Assembly: GCA_964499015.1 (NCBI GenBank)
Contig: CAZCJA010000053.1
Span: forward strand, 1-16,884
Direction of reading: 5' to 3'
DNA from: CAZCJA01 sp964499015
GTDB lineage: Bacteria; Elusimicrobiota; Elusimicrobia; F11
Length of the DNA: 16,884 nucleotides
Positions 6,545 to 16,700 of the stretch are shown one piece after another (position 1 is the first letter of the stretch; each line of letters opens with the position of its first letter). The position numbers and the translations under genes were made by a program. The notes under the pieces were generated by a model, which was not told the origin of the DNA, did no database searches, and worked only from the letters and a program-made list of their open reading frames with translations.

Positions 6545-7692
6545 TAACGGCTAATTTTTTGAATCGCGCTCAATTTGAAGGATCGCCCGTCTGCCGTGAT
6601 GGGAATTTCGAATTGTCCTTCCAGTTCACGGACGAAGCCGCCATGGTAATCAATGAGGGCGGTGCCTTTGTAGCTTCCCGCCAGATGCTGAAATGCATTT
6701 TGTCCGCCTAGTTGTGTGATGACATCGGCAGCTGTAAAAGTGACGTCGGCGGTAATAGGGATATCCCAATCAATTTCAGTCTGGAAACCCGAGGCCGCGC
6801 GGGAAAACGAAGCGATCCGATAATTTATCCTTTCTCTTATGTGGGCGTCCCCAAAAGGGGTTGGCAGCTCTACGTCCATTTTGTCCTCCCACTGCGAGCC
6901 GGAGCGGACTCTGTCCTGTGGGAAATGAAATGGGAAGAATTCGGATATCGCAGACAGCTTTCTTTTGTTGAGTCCTTTCAAGAAAGCGTCCGCTATTTCT
7001 TGCGGAGTTGGCTCTGTTGGTGCTGGGCTGTTTCTTCCTTCAGAACGAGCTTCCATTCGCTCGGTGCGCATGCGGTTCATCCTGTTAATTGTGTTGCCGA
7101 CTTGTTGCATATTATTGGCCGTGGTTTGCAGCAGCGCGATAGATTCGCCCCTGGGGCCAAACAGGACATTGCCACCCCAAGAGGATAAGTCCGTGTGCGT
7201 AAGTGGAATGCTCAACCCGGCGAAGCCGTCTCCTTGTAATTCCATGAAATTGATCAGGTAAGAATTGTTGTTGCCCGAATCGGTCTCCAGGATTTCGATC
7301 CGAGATTTAAGCTTCAAAGCGAACTGTTGAAGGGTTTGCCCCCCGGCATCGGTCAAGGTAATTCGCAGCGAGTTGTTGTAGCTGATCTTTTCGCCTTTCG
7401 ATCCGCGATAGCGAAGTTTGGCGCCAAGCGCTCGCGAGCTCACGTCCGGAACAAATGCGAGCAAAAGTGGCACGCCGATCAAGAAGATCAGCGCGATGAT
7501 AAGAGGTTTGGGAAGGCCTTTCTGTGAATCATTGGCAAGTGAAGCCAGCCGTCGTTCAGCTTCGCGCTGTTTTGGATCTCGCCATTTATCAAACAATAGT
7601 CCGCATTGGGAACATTGGAGAACGTCCTCTGGATGCGTGAATTTGCACGCTGGGCATTGTTTGCGGGCGTGTGTGGGTTTTTCCTCAGCCAT
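6541..7692 (-). CDS. zinc-ribbon, single-transmembrane protein of unknown function
   Basis: I do not recognise this 383-residue protein as a named family. The N-terminus is a short zinc ribbon with Cys13-x2-Cys16 and Cys27-x2-Cys30 followed by GLLFDKWR, so it should be cytoplasmic. A strong transmembrane segment spans about 62-81 (PLIIALIFLIGVPLLLAF). The remaining 300 residues would be outside the membrane and look mostly beta-rich, with a helical, Met/Arg-rich stretch around 190-215 and a Pro/Thr linker near 222-230. Repeated phrases such as FEIPITADG and IDWDIPITADVTF suggest duplicated beta units. The ATG at 7692 has no Shine-Dalgarno but lies just after a TATAGA hexamer. It follows the giant gene by 51 nt on the same strand, so co-transcription is possible. 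A sensor or envelope-associated role would be a guess. Confidence 0.8.
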   Translation of the reverse strand: MAEEKPTHARKQCPACKFTHPEDVLQCSQCGLLFDKWRDPKQREAERRLASLANDSQKGLPKPLIIALIFLIGVPLLLAFVPDVSSRALGAKLRYRGSKGEKISYNNSLRITLTDAGGQTLQQFALKLKSRIEILETDSGNNNSYLINFMELQGDGFAGLSIPLTHTDLSSWGGNVLFGPRGESIALLQTTANNMQQVGNTINRMNRMRTERMEARSEGRNSPAPTEPTPQEIADAFLKGLNKRKLSAISEFFPFHFPQDRVRSGSQWEDKMDVELPTPFGDAHIRERINYRIASFSRAASGFQTEIDWDIPITADVTFTAADVITQLGGQNAFQHLAGSYKGTALIDYHGGFVRELEGQFEIPITADGRSFKLSAIQKISRY

Positions 7693-7700
7693 TTAGAAAA

Positions 7701-7706
7701 TCTATA
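7701..7706 (-). promoter_or_regulatory. possible -10 element (TATAGA) before the zinc-ribbon gene
   Basis: The minus strand reads TATAGA 8 nt before the ATG at 7692, inside a 51-nt AT-rich gap between two genes. A start point about 7 nt downstream would make the transcript nearly leaderless, which fits the missing Shine-Dalgarno. There is no convincing -35. The gap contains no strong hairpin that would terminate the giant gene. Confidence 0.25.
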
Positions 7707-7743
7707 TGTAAAAAAATATTTTCACCAGAAAAAAATTAAAAGC

Positions 7744-10700
7744 TTACGCGGCGCGCTTGGTGGTTTGTGCGGCCTTGAATTGTGTTTCGATTGGAATGAC
7801 GGTGTCGCCTTTGACCAAATAATGGATGAGAGCTTGCACGTAGTCCGGCAAACCGGTTTCCGATGTCCAGCGGTCGGTGGTGGCAAAGAGGGCCACGCTC
7901 ACAGAGGAGCGGGAGAGCCCGCCGATTCCGCTATGCGCTTCGTTCAGCACGTCGCTCAGTTTAATTCGAGATGTGGCCTCCACGTAAACTGTTTGTCCGG
8001 CAACGAATTCAAGCTTTGCCGCCATTTCCCGCGCGCCCGCCGCTAAATCCGGATTCACAACAAATATTAGGTCGTGCTGTCGGGTGCTCTCTTGGTGCTG
8101 CCAAGCATGAGCATTGGCCATCAAAAGCTCCATTTGAGATTCGTCGCTGATTTCAATCACTCTGATCTCTCGGCCATGGCCCGCCATCGGTTTCATCATG
8201 GCGTCGCGTAAATTAAGTTTTGTCGGCCGTGACGCCGCGGCGTCAGCGGCCATGCCGCCCAGCGACAAGGCCTCTTTGCGCGCGTTAATGTTCCATGTCC
8301 AATGCGCGATCGAATGCAAAATAAAATAGCCGAAGAAACTGCCCTGCATGTCGCCCACCAGATACGGCATGACCGCCAGGGCGTGGATTCCGAGCGCGCC
8401 GATATACATCGCACGGCGATTGCGGTAGCGGTTCTTGCCAAGAAGTTTGTCGAGAACGAAATGCGATTCAACGAAGAGGACCGCGATCGCGGTGCCGCTC
8501 AGCCAAATGGGCAGTGCGGTGTGGAAAACAAGCATGGATACGGTGATCGACTCTAGCCACCAGCCGATGGCGCGCGTGTAAATTTTGGAATTCGGGAAAT
8601 ACGACAGGACGCGATAGATTTCATAAACGAAATGCAGCTCCGGTTTTTCCCCGTCGTCGTAACGGTTCATGGTGGCGCGAACGCTCCACTGATCATAAGC
8701 GTCGCTTGGAAGGTCCGTTCGTTCGAACATGCGTCGCACGAATTTGTCTTGGATGCGTTCCATCGGGTCCAGATTTTCGGCCGACGGGTCGAGCCAAAGC
8801 TCATGAATCACGGACCCTTTTTCATCCAAATAACGATCGATCACGCCCCATAGTTCGTCCCACGTCAGGCCCGCTTGGTCCGAGTAGGGCGACATGGCAA
8901 TGGTGGCCAGCGTTTTGGGCGCGAGGACCTGGTCGAGAATGGGTATGGGCCCATGCGACTCGCTGGTATTGGCAATGATGATGCGTTTCGTAAATCCCCC
9001 CGCTTGGGCCATTTTGGATAGGACCGGAATAATCCGGGGTTCGGGATTGAGCAAGATCAGGAATTTGACGCTTTGCAGATACATGTATACGTGGTGGAGT
9101 TCGTCCAGCTCCAAGCCCACTTTCAATATCGAAAACTTTTCGTTGTCCGGCAGTTCGCCTTGAAGTTTCTGTTGGTTTTCGATGAACACCAAAGCAAACA
9201 GCTCGATCACGTTGAGGGCGAGTTCTTTATCGCTCTCGGCCCGGGCGATGGTTGCCGCGGAAATATCTAAAAACATTTTTGCTTGGTCGGCGCTTTTTCG
9301 CTTGAGCGGATCGAGCCATTGCCCCATTCGCAGCTGGTACTGCGGCGTATCGGTCGTCATGATCGTTTCCGCAAAGCCCAACGCGATGTGCTCCACATAC
9401 CGCTGGATAAAGTCGTTTAACGGAACGTTTTTTAATTTTTGACGATGGCGCGTGACGATATCGGCCCAGATCGCATCAACCCGTTTTTTCTTTTCCGCGC
9501 GATAATACGCGGGGCGCTCCTCGGCCGTGATTTCCATGATTCTTTCCGGAAGAAGAGCAGGGCCGTGCCATTCGGTCTGCAGGTAATACGTGAGATTGGA
9601 AAAGCGGCGCCAAACTTTGTCCGTAAATTCGTCGGTGTCGAGAAGTTGAGCGATGGCCTTTGTCGCTTTGGGCGTAAAGCGGACGATGCCCTCTAGAATG
9701 ACGGTTTTCAACCCCAGCTCCAATGCTTGCAGAAACGGCTTCGGATCGCGTACGCGCTGACGCCACAAGCGCAAATGTTCGTCGGTGCTTTTGTTGCGGC
9801 GGTCGAGCTTGGGCCAAAGATCGATGTCATCTATGGTAATTCCCGGAAATGTCGGCGGCGCAGGATTTTCAACGTCTTCAACACCGCTTTCCGTTTTAGC
9901 TGGCGCGTCCGGTGTTTTGTTTTCCGGGGCTGTAATTTCTGGAGCTAACGCGGCCGGCGGATGAAGCCGCGCGTACGTTTTGATCCGCTCCTTGGCGTCG
10001 GCCACGATATCGCGCAGAGGCTTCAGTATTTTTGCGTCGGCGCCGGCGTTGCTTATGCCGTGGCGCAGGCGGCTGTAGGCAAGGCCGGTCTCATCGCGCG
10101 CCGGGCTATTTTTTACGATCCATTTGGCGAAGACGTCTTCCGTGTGTTCCCGAAGCAGCGGAATGAAATGCGCGGTGAGGCCGATCAATTCGCCCGTCGC
10201 CATGAAATTCGGCTGGCGGTTCGTAAATTCGGTGGTGATCAAGTTGCGCAGGCGGTGATCGATCACCGCGACGCCGTTGGACCAGCTTCGCGCGAATAGT
10301 TTCAATTTTTCGCGCACCGCCGGGGCCACCGTTTCGGCGTCGATCAGAGCACCGAGCGAGCGGCCTTCCTGTTCGGCGTGCGCCGTGAGCGCGGCCATTT
10401 CCGCCGCTATGACTTTCAGGGAAAAACCAGTCCGCCCGTATGATATGCCCCAGGAACTTTCAAAGCGCCCAGCGGCGGCCGTAACGTCTCGATCGTGCGT
10501 CACGCCGTCCACAAGGGAGGATTTGAAAATCGTTTGCACTTCGTTCTGGTTGTCGATCACGAGCATGTCGGCCAAATCGTGAAGGAACGGATGGATGGCC
10601 GGTCCTTGTTCTTCCGGCACTTCGGCGGGTTCAGGTTTATCCTCTTCTTTAAAAAGTAGCTCAACGAGCCACGCCGCGGTTTCTTTGTCCCGCAAAAGAG

Positions 10701-13700
10701 AGTCGTGATCTTTGCGCAGCGCGTGCAAATGGGCAATGAAGTTTTGGTCGGTACGGCCGCCGGTCATTGTATACGTCTTGGGTTTGAAGGCCAGCAGCGT
10801 GATTTTTTTCTGCTCGATCGAATAGGAGAAATAGAGACGATGGTTGCCGCTGTACATCTTGTACAGGCCCGGTTCGCCCAGGCGGTCGGCGCGATAGCGG
10901 AATAATTCGCCCTGATGATAGGGGGCGCCTGCTTTGGTGTCGGCGGCCAACGTGTTCTTCAGGAGCACGAGAACGGAATCGGCCACGGCTTTTATTTTAT
11001 TGCGGTTGTGCTCAATGTCGCTGGCGAACTCACTGGTGAAGCGGAGGTTAAAGCCCGACCATGACCGGTCGCCGTTTAAAATTGGGAAATCATGCGCTTC
11101 ATTAACCTCGTCGTTGCCGGCGAAGGAAAGACGCATATCCGCGCGCACGGACATGTTCCAGAAGAGGTGGAGAATCGCGTGCCCGATGGCGTACATGTAC
11201 GGCATCCCATTGACGTCGGCAATTGCTCCCGAGAATATAAGCGGAGCGAAAATCCCGAGGTTAAGCAGGAACGCGCCGATATGCATCATTGCGCGGTCCC
11301 GCATCACACGCTGTCCGAGCAGCCAATCCGAAACAAAATGCCCTTCCACAAACCACGCGCTTACGATTAGGCTGGTGATAAAAATATTGCCGCCGGGAAC
11401 GTGGAAAATTATGGCTCCGACGATCGCCGATTCCAGCCACCAACCGATGTGGTTTGTGTAAAAGCCAGAATTCGGGAAATACGACAACGTTTTTTCGGGT
11501 GCGCTGACCAGGTGCTGGACAAGATGCGGCACATTGTCCCGCGTGCCGTAGAGACGTAGCAGCATGGATTCGACGGCTCCATGGATGTATGTTTCTTTCA
11601 GACGTCCGGACAGAAGGAAAGTTTCCAGAAGCGACAGGCCCCTTTCCGTCCCCAGCGCGAGCGAATTCTCAGCAACGATGGTGTCTCCCAATTCGTTTGC
11701 CTTGTCATCGTTCCATTCCGTGAGTGCCCGTTCCAGGGCCGTGCGCACTTTGCCGATCAGTTCTTGCGAGTCGTTATGATTTTCAATTGACAAATAGAGC
11801 GCCCATAGGCCGCCGATGCGCGCGTTGTGGCGCGCACGCCTGCTGTCGTAAGGCTCATCGCCCCGGCGCAAATCAACGGTGCGCGGTAAGAGCGGCGTGT
11901 GCAAAAATTGCAGCAGCCATTGTCCGGCGCGGTCGGCGCCAATCATTCCCAGCTTGTGCGTCGCGGATTGGCGGTTGTTGGCATGCGGATCTGAGAGCGC
12001 ATAGAGCAGGTCGGCGAGTTGGGCGTCGGTGGCGGTTCTTGGATCGATGTTGGCGATCTGCACCAGGCGCTCGGCGACGTTGGGCGACATGCGTAAAATA
12101 TTTGAGTTTTCGTCCCGAACCTGCTGCAAGTGCGCGGACGGCAAGTTGGCCTCGGCGCCGGTGAATATTTCGTTCAAGATATGCAGCGCGTCGCGGCGCG
12201 CCAATAAAATATGGCGGCGCAGCTCGGGATCGGCAACCACTTGTGCTTGGCGCGTGAGCGTGGTCATGATCCAGCGATACAAATCTTCCTTTTCGGCGTT
12301 ATAAACAAAAGTGGCTATTTCCCCCTTGTCCAAGGGCAAGATAATGGTCCGTTCACGTGCATTGATGGGAATGCGCAGTCGCAACTCTTTGTCGCGCAGG
12401 TTGGTTAGTGCTTCGCGCAGCCGGCTGTACCGTTGCGTGCGGATAAGAATACGCAGCGTCATTGGATAGCGCAGCATCGGGAGCAAGCCCGAATCAAAAA
12501 TATGCAGGTACTCTTCCCACCGCGCCACTTCATACGCCATTTTGTAGTCGCCAAAGGCCATCGCTTCCACGGCGGACGCTTCAAGGCGCTTTTGTAGATC
12601 GATGATTTTGTCGCGAAGGTCGCCGAATTTTATTTTTGTTTTCTCGCGATCAAGGACGCTGGTGATCGGGTCGACGTATTCGTCGGAAGAGAGGATTTTC
12701 TGAATGGCCTCCAGGAGCGGCTCGGCATCTTTTTTGATGGCCGCGAAATCTTTGCGCAATTGGCGGCGCAGTCCCAGCAGCGTCACGCGGTCCTGCAAAT
12801 ATAGCCAGACATGACGCAGGAAAAAGCCGGAGCCGATGTAGGCTTTCTCTTTTTCTTTCCATTCCGCCTCGAAGTTTTTGATCGCGTCGTGAATTTGCTC
12901 TTCGCTCAGCTTGCGTTCTGACGCCGTCAATTCCGCGTAGTATTTCGCCCATTCAAGGCCGAACACCAGGCAAAACGCAAGCCAGCGGCGGTCGGCGCCG
13001 GACGTGAAGCGCGCGAACGTTTGAATCGGCACGAAGACGGTAAAGCGGCCGCGGCTGTTGCGCATCATGCCCCAACGATAGTGCGACGAAAACAACTCGT
13101 TGATCAGCAGGCGTGTATTGGTAAACACACCGACGACCGAAAGCCTTTCCTTAACTTCCTGCGCGAGCTCTTTGGAGAATTCGGTGGCGATGACTTTATA
13201 GATTTCGTTTAAATTTTCTTTCGCACGCGCATCGAACTCGGCCGTTTCCCCATCGTGATAATCATCCATGTCCAGCGGAATCACTTCATAGGGGCGCGGC
13301 TCAAAGTTCGCGTCGTTAAGGACGACGCGTTTGAGCCGGCGCACGAGCCCGTCCATGATCATTGCGGTGGACGCGACGTCCGTGTGCGTTTTGGTTTCGG
13401 TGCGGCGCATGAGCGCAACATCGGATGCTAAGTGGAGCGCCAGAGGCAGAAGGACAATCAACGGCGTGCTGTCGAGCCACGATTGAGCGGCAACGTATAG
13501 GCCGAAAACGGTCCCATGAACCGCGCTGCTTAGCCAAATCGACGGACGGAAGACCACCGCGCGGCTTGTTTGGCCCGCGATCACATGAGCGGTCGCGTAC
13601 GCGGCCGCGAAGGACGCGGCGACGGCGGCCGGCGCGTAAAACATCATCACAGAGAACACCGTCATCTCGGTGATCATGCCGAAAACGCCCCATCGTTTGT

Positions 13701-16700
13701 TGCCGGTCAAAATATAGAGCAAAGAGTTGGGCAGGGCCGCGGCGGCCTGGCGCGCCGCCTCGGCGCGCGCTTCGAAAACGCCGATCACGATGCTGCCTGC
13801 TTCGGCCTGTTCCGCCCAGTCGGTATAGCTCATCCGTTCGCTGAAGGATTTCCAGCGCGCGAACAAGGCTTGTCCTTCGGGGGATTGAGCCTGGCCATCG
13901 TTCGTTAATTGGCGGATGCGCATCTCCAAAATCCCCAAACGTTCGCGATAGGTCTTAACCACCAACTGATATTGCGGGTGAACGCTGCCATCGGGCCGGC
14001 GTACGGCTTGGTTGCCGGGCAGCCGTTCCAACCGTGAGAATTCGTTTTCGAAAATACGGAGCTCGTCGTTTAGGCGCGCATAGGCTTTGGCGGTCCACGA
14101 AGGAGAGCGTCCGCCCATGTCGTTGGCGCTGGCGCGCATCGCCGCGGAGACTTGCGCGATCGTCGGACTGGACGACTCCATCAAATTCCGAACGCGGAGA
14201 AGATTCATCGTGTCGATATGGCCGTTGGTCAAGAGGCTTTGCGAATACAGGCGGAAACGGCGTTCGCCGCGAACGACCGCGGACCGGTCGTCTTGCGGCT
14301 GCATGAGCGCGTGCTGAAGATTGCGGTATTCCCGCAGCGGCAAAATGATGTTGACGAGGCGACGCGGGTTGGGGTTCGGTTTCGCCATTTCATCCATAAA
14401 CGCCAGAAGGACCGGTCCGTCGGTGGATTTCTCGCCGTGTCCCATGAGCGCCAAAACTCCGGCGTGGAACGCGCGGATGTCGGGCACGTTTTGGCCTTGG
14501 AACGCGTTGCGGACGTACTGAAAAATTTTGACGTAACGATGGCGTTCGTTGAGGCCGGCGAGCGGGTTTTTCGCCTGGGCGATCAATCTGCGCCACTGAG
14601 GAGTTCCCTCCACCACATTTAGCTGGATGATTTCTTCGCGCAGGCGGTCCAGGTTCGGCCGGGGACTGTTGTATTCGCGCATGAAGAGGTCGAACGCTTC
14701 GTTGGACACGGTTGGCCGGCGTGAACGCATGTCGGAGCGCGCCAACAATTCGCTGACGTGGTCCGTCGGCTCGTTCGGCGCCAAGCGGAGGAACACGTCG
14801 TTGCGAAGGTTAAACGGATTGGGATACGAAAGCCGCACCGCGTTTTTTGGCAGCAAATTTTCCGGCAGAGGATTCATCCCGCCGGGTATCAACTGGGCCA
14901 GACGCCGCGCGTCCGGCATGGGTTTCTCCAGCTCGTTCAAAAAGAGAAGGTGCAGGCGGAGGTCCGGATTGTTTTTTCCAAGTTGAGACGCCAGCCAGGC
15001 ATAATTGGCCCGCCACGCGCGTTTGACGGCCCATTGGCCGGCGCGGCCGCGTTCGGTCGTTGCATCAATGGTGTTCACGATTTCGAGCGCCATCTGAAAA
15101 TCGAGGATGTTGCGCGGCCAGATTTCCTGGACCGCCCGCTCGGCGGCGCGCATGAAGTCCGGGTCGTCGCTGACGCCGCGTTTTAGATAGGTGCGTGTTA
15201 GGCCTTCGCCGTTTTCCCCGAAAAATGTTTCGGAGGCCATTCCGGCGATGCGTCCGAAGTGCGGCAGGGCGGTGGTCAGTGGAATGTCGGCCAAACGCAA
15301 GTCGCCGTTGTTCCAGACGCGCGTGTCGAGCGTTATGCGACCGCCCGCGTCCCACATGTTCATCCATGCATAAGCGCGGCCGTTCTCGCGTTCAAACTTA
15401 AGAACCTTCAGATAATCCGTCGGCCAGCGCGGATCGGCGGGGTCGAACGGCACTTTCGACACCACAATCGGCATGAGCGCTTCAAAGCCGGTCTGGAAGC
15501 GGTTGTCGCGCAGAACCGCCCCTGTTTTCGGATTGATGCGCACGACGTTTGCCGCGTAGGTTTCCCCCGTGGCCATGTTGGTTTCGACGTCGACCTGCAC
15601 GGGCGTCCGCGCCGCGTCGACGCGCTCGGTCGCATAAATAAATTTGATTTGCTTGGTGCGGGCGTCCAATGTGACTAGCCGCACGTTGAAGCGGCCTTCC
15701 TGGAACTTCTGGCGCAAAAGCGGGTCGGGCACGATGCGCTTGAGCGTTTCCTCGCCCAGGAAATCGATCAGCGATTTATTCGGCGTCGCGAACGGGCTTA
15801 AGCGATTGTCCATCAGCAAAGCGGAAGCAAAGGCCGCGTCTTCGGCGCGCAGGACGTTTTGCCGCAACGTGTGTTCGTCGGTTCCAGCGGCAGCGGGCGC
15901 GACCGGGGCCGCGGGCAAGACGCGCGCCGCCGCGTGATTTTTATCTTCATTATTTACCGGCAACTGCGGAAGCGGTAGTGGTAGAGCGGGCGCGGCCGGC
16001 GCGGGCGCTTCTTCCACGCCGCCGAATAATTCTTCAATTGTCGGGGCCGCAGCGGCGGGTTGGAGCGCCGGGCGTCTCTGTTGGAATTGTGTTACCGGCG
16101 GCGGAACCACGCCGATCGAGCTCAATCCGCGGCGCGGATTTCCCCCGTACAACGAGCCCATCATGTCGTCAAAGTACTGGTGAATATCGGGTCCAAGCGT
16201 GCCATAGCCGCGCCGCTCATCCATATAATGCAGGCCGCCGATTGTGGGGGCGTTGATTTGCACATCGCTGAACGGCTTGATGGCCGGTGCTTGCAGAGTG
16301 GAATTCGTGCCCGTGCCGAAATACGTCGGGTGGCCGGTCGGCGGCAGCGCGGTTTGGGCGATTGCGTTCAGCCCCGGCAGCGACAAGGCGACGGCCAATA
16401 AAATCGATTTTAATCCGGGGTGATTGCTGTCGCGTCCGTTTTTGCGCGAGGCGGCCAGCCATTGGCGCAAGGCGTGGCTGCCCGGCAAATGTTTCAGGCC
16501 TTCGAGCGCAATTTTTTCCATCTCGCGTCCGTCTTGAAGCGCCATCGCGGCATGAATAGCGATCAAATACGCTTCTTCATTTTTTTCCAAAAGAGGATCA
16601 AAATAACTGGTGGGTTTATTTTCGCGGTAACCCGGAATTACATCCGGCGGTCTATCGTAAATGTTTCTTAATGTGTCTATTGCGGCCCAGGGCTTGCTTT

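Noticed and set aside
7693..7743. Terminator between the giant gene and the zinc-ribbon gene
   Set aside because: The gap is AT-rich with only a weak AAAATATTTT palindrome and no GC-rich stem.
16340..16440. Separate secreted protein starting at the internal signal-like segment
   Set aside because: No ATG, GTG or Shine-Dalgarno lies closely upstream in frame, and the frame continues without a stop from the TPR region.
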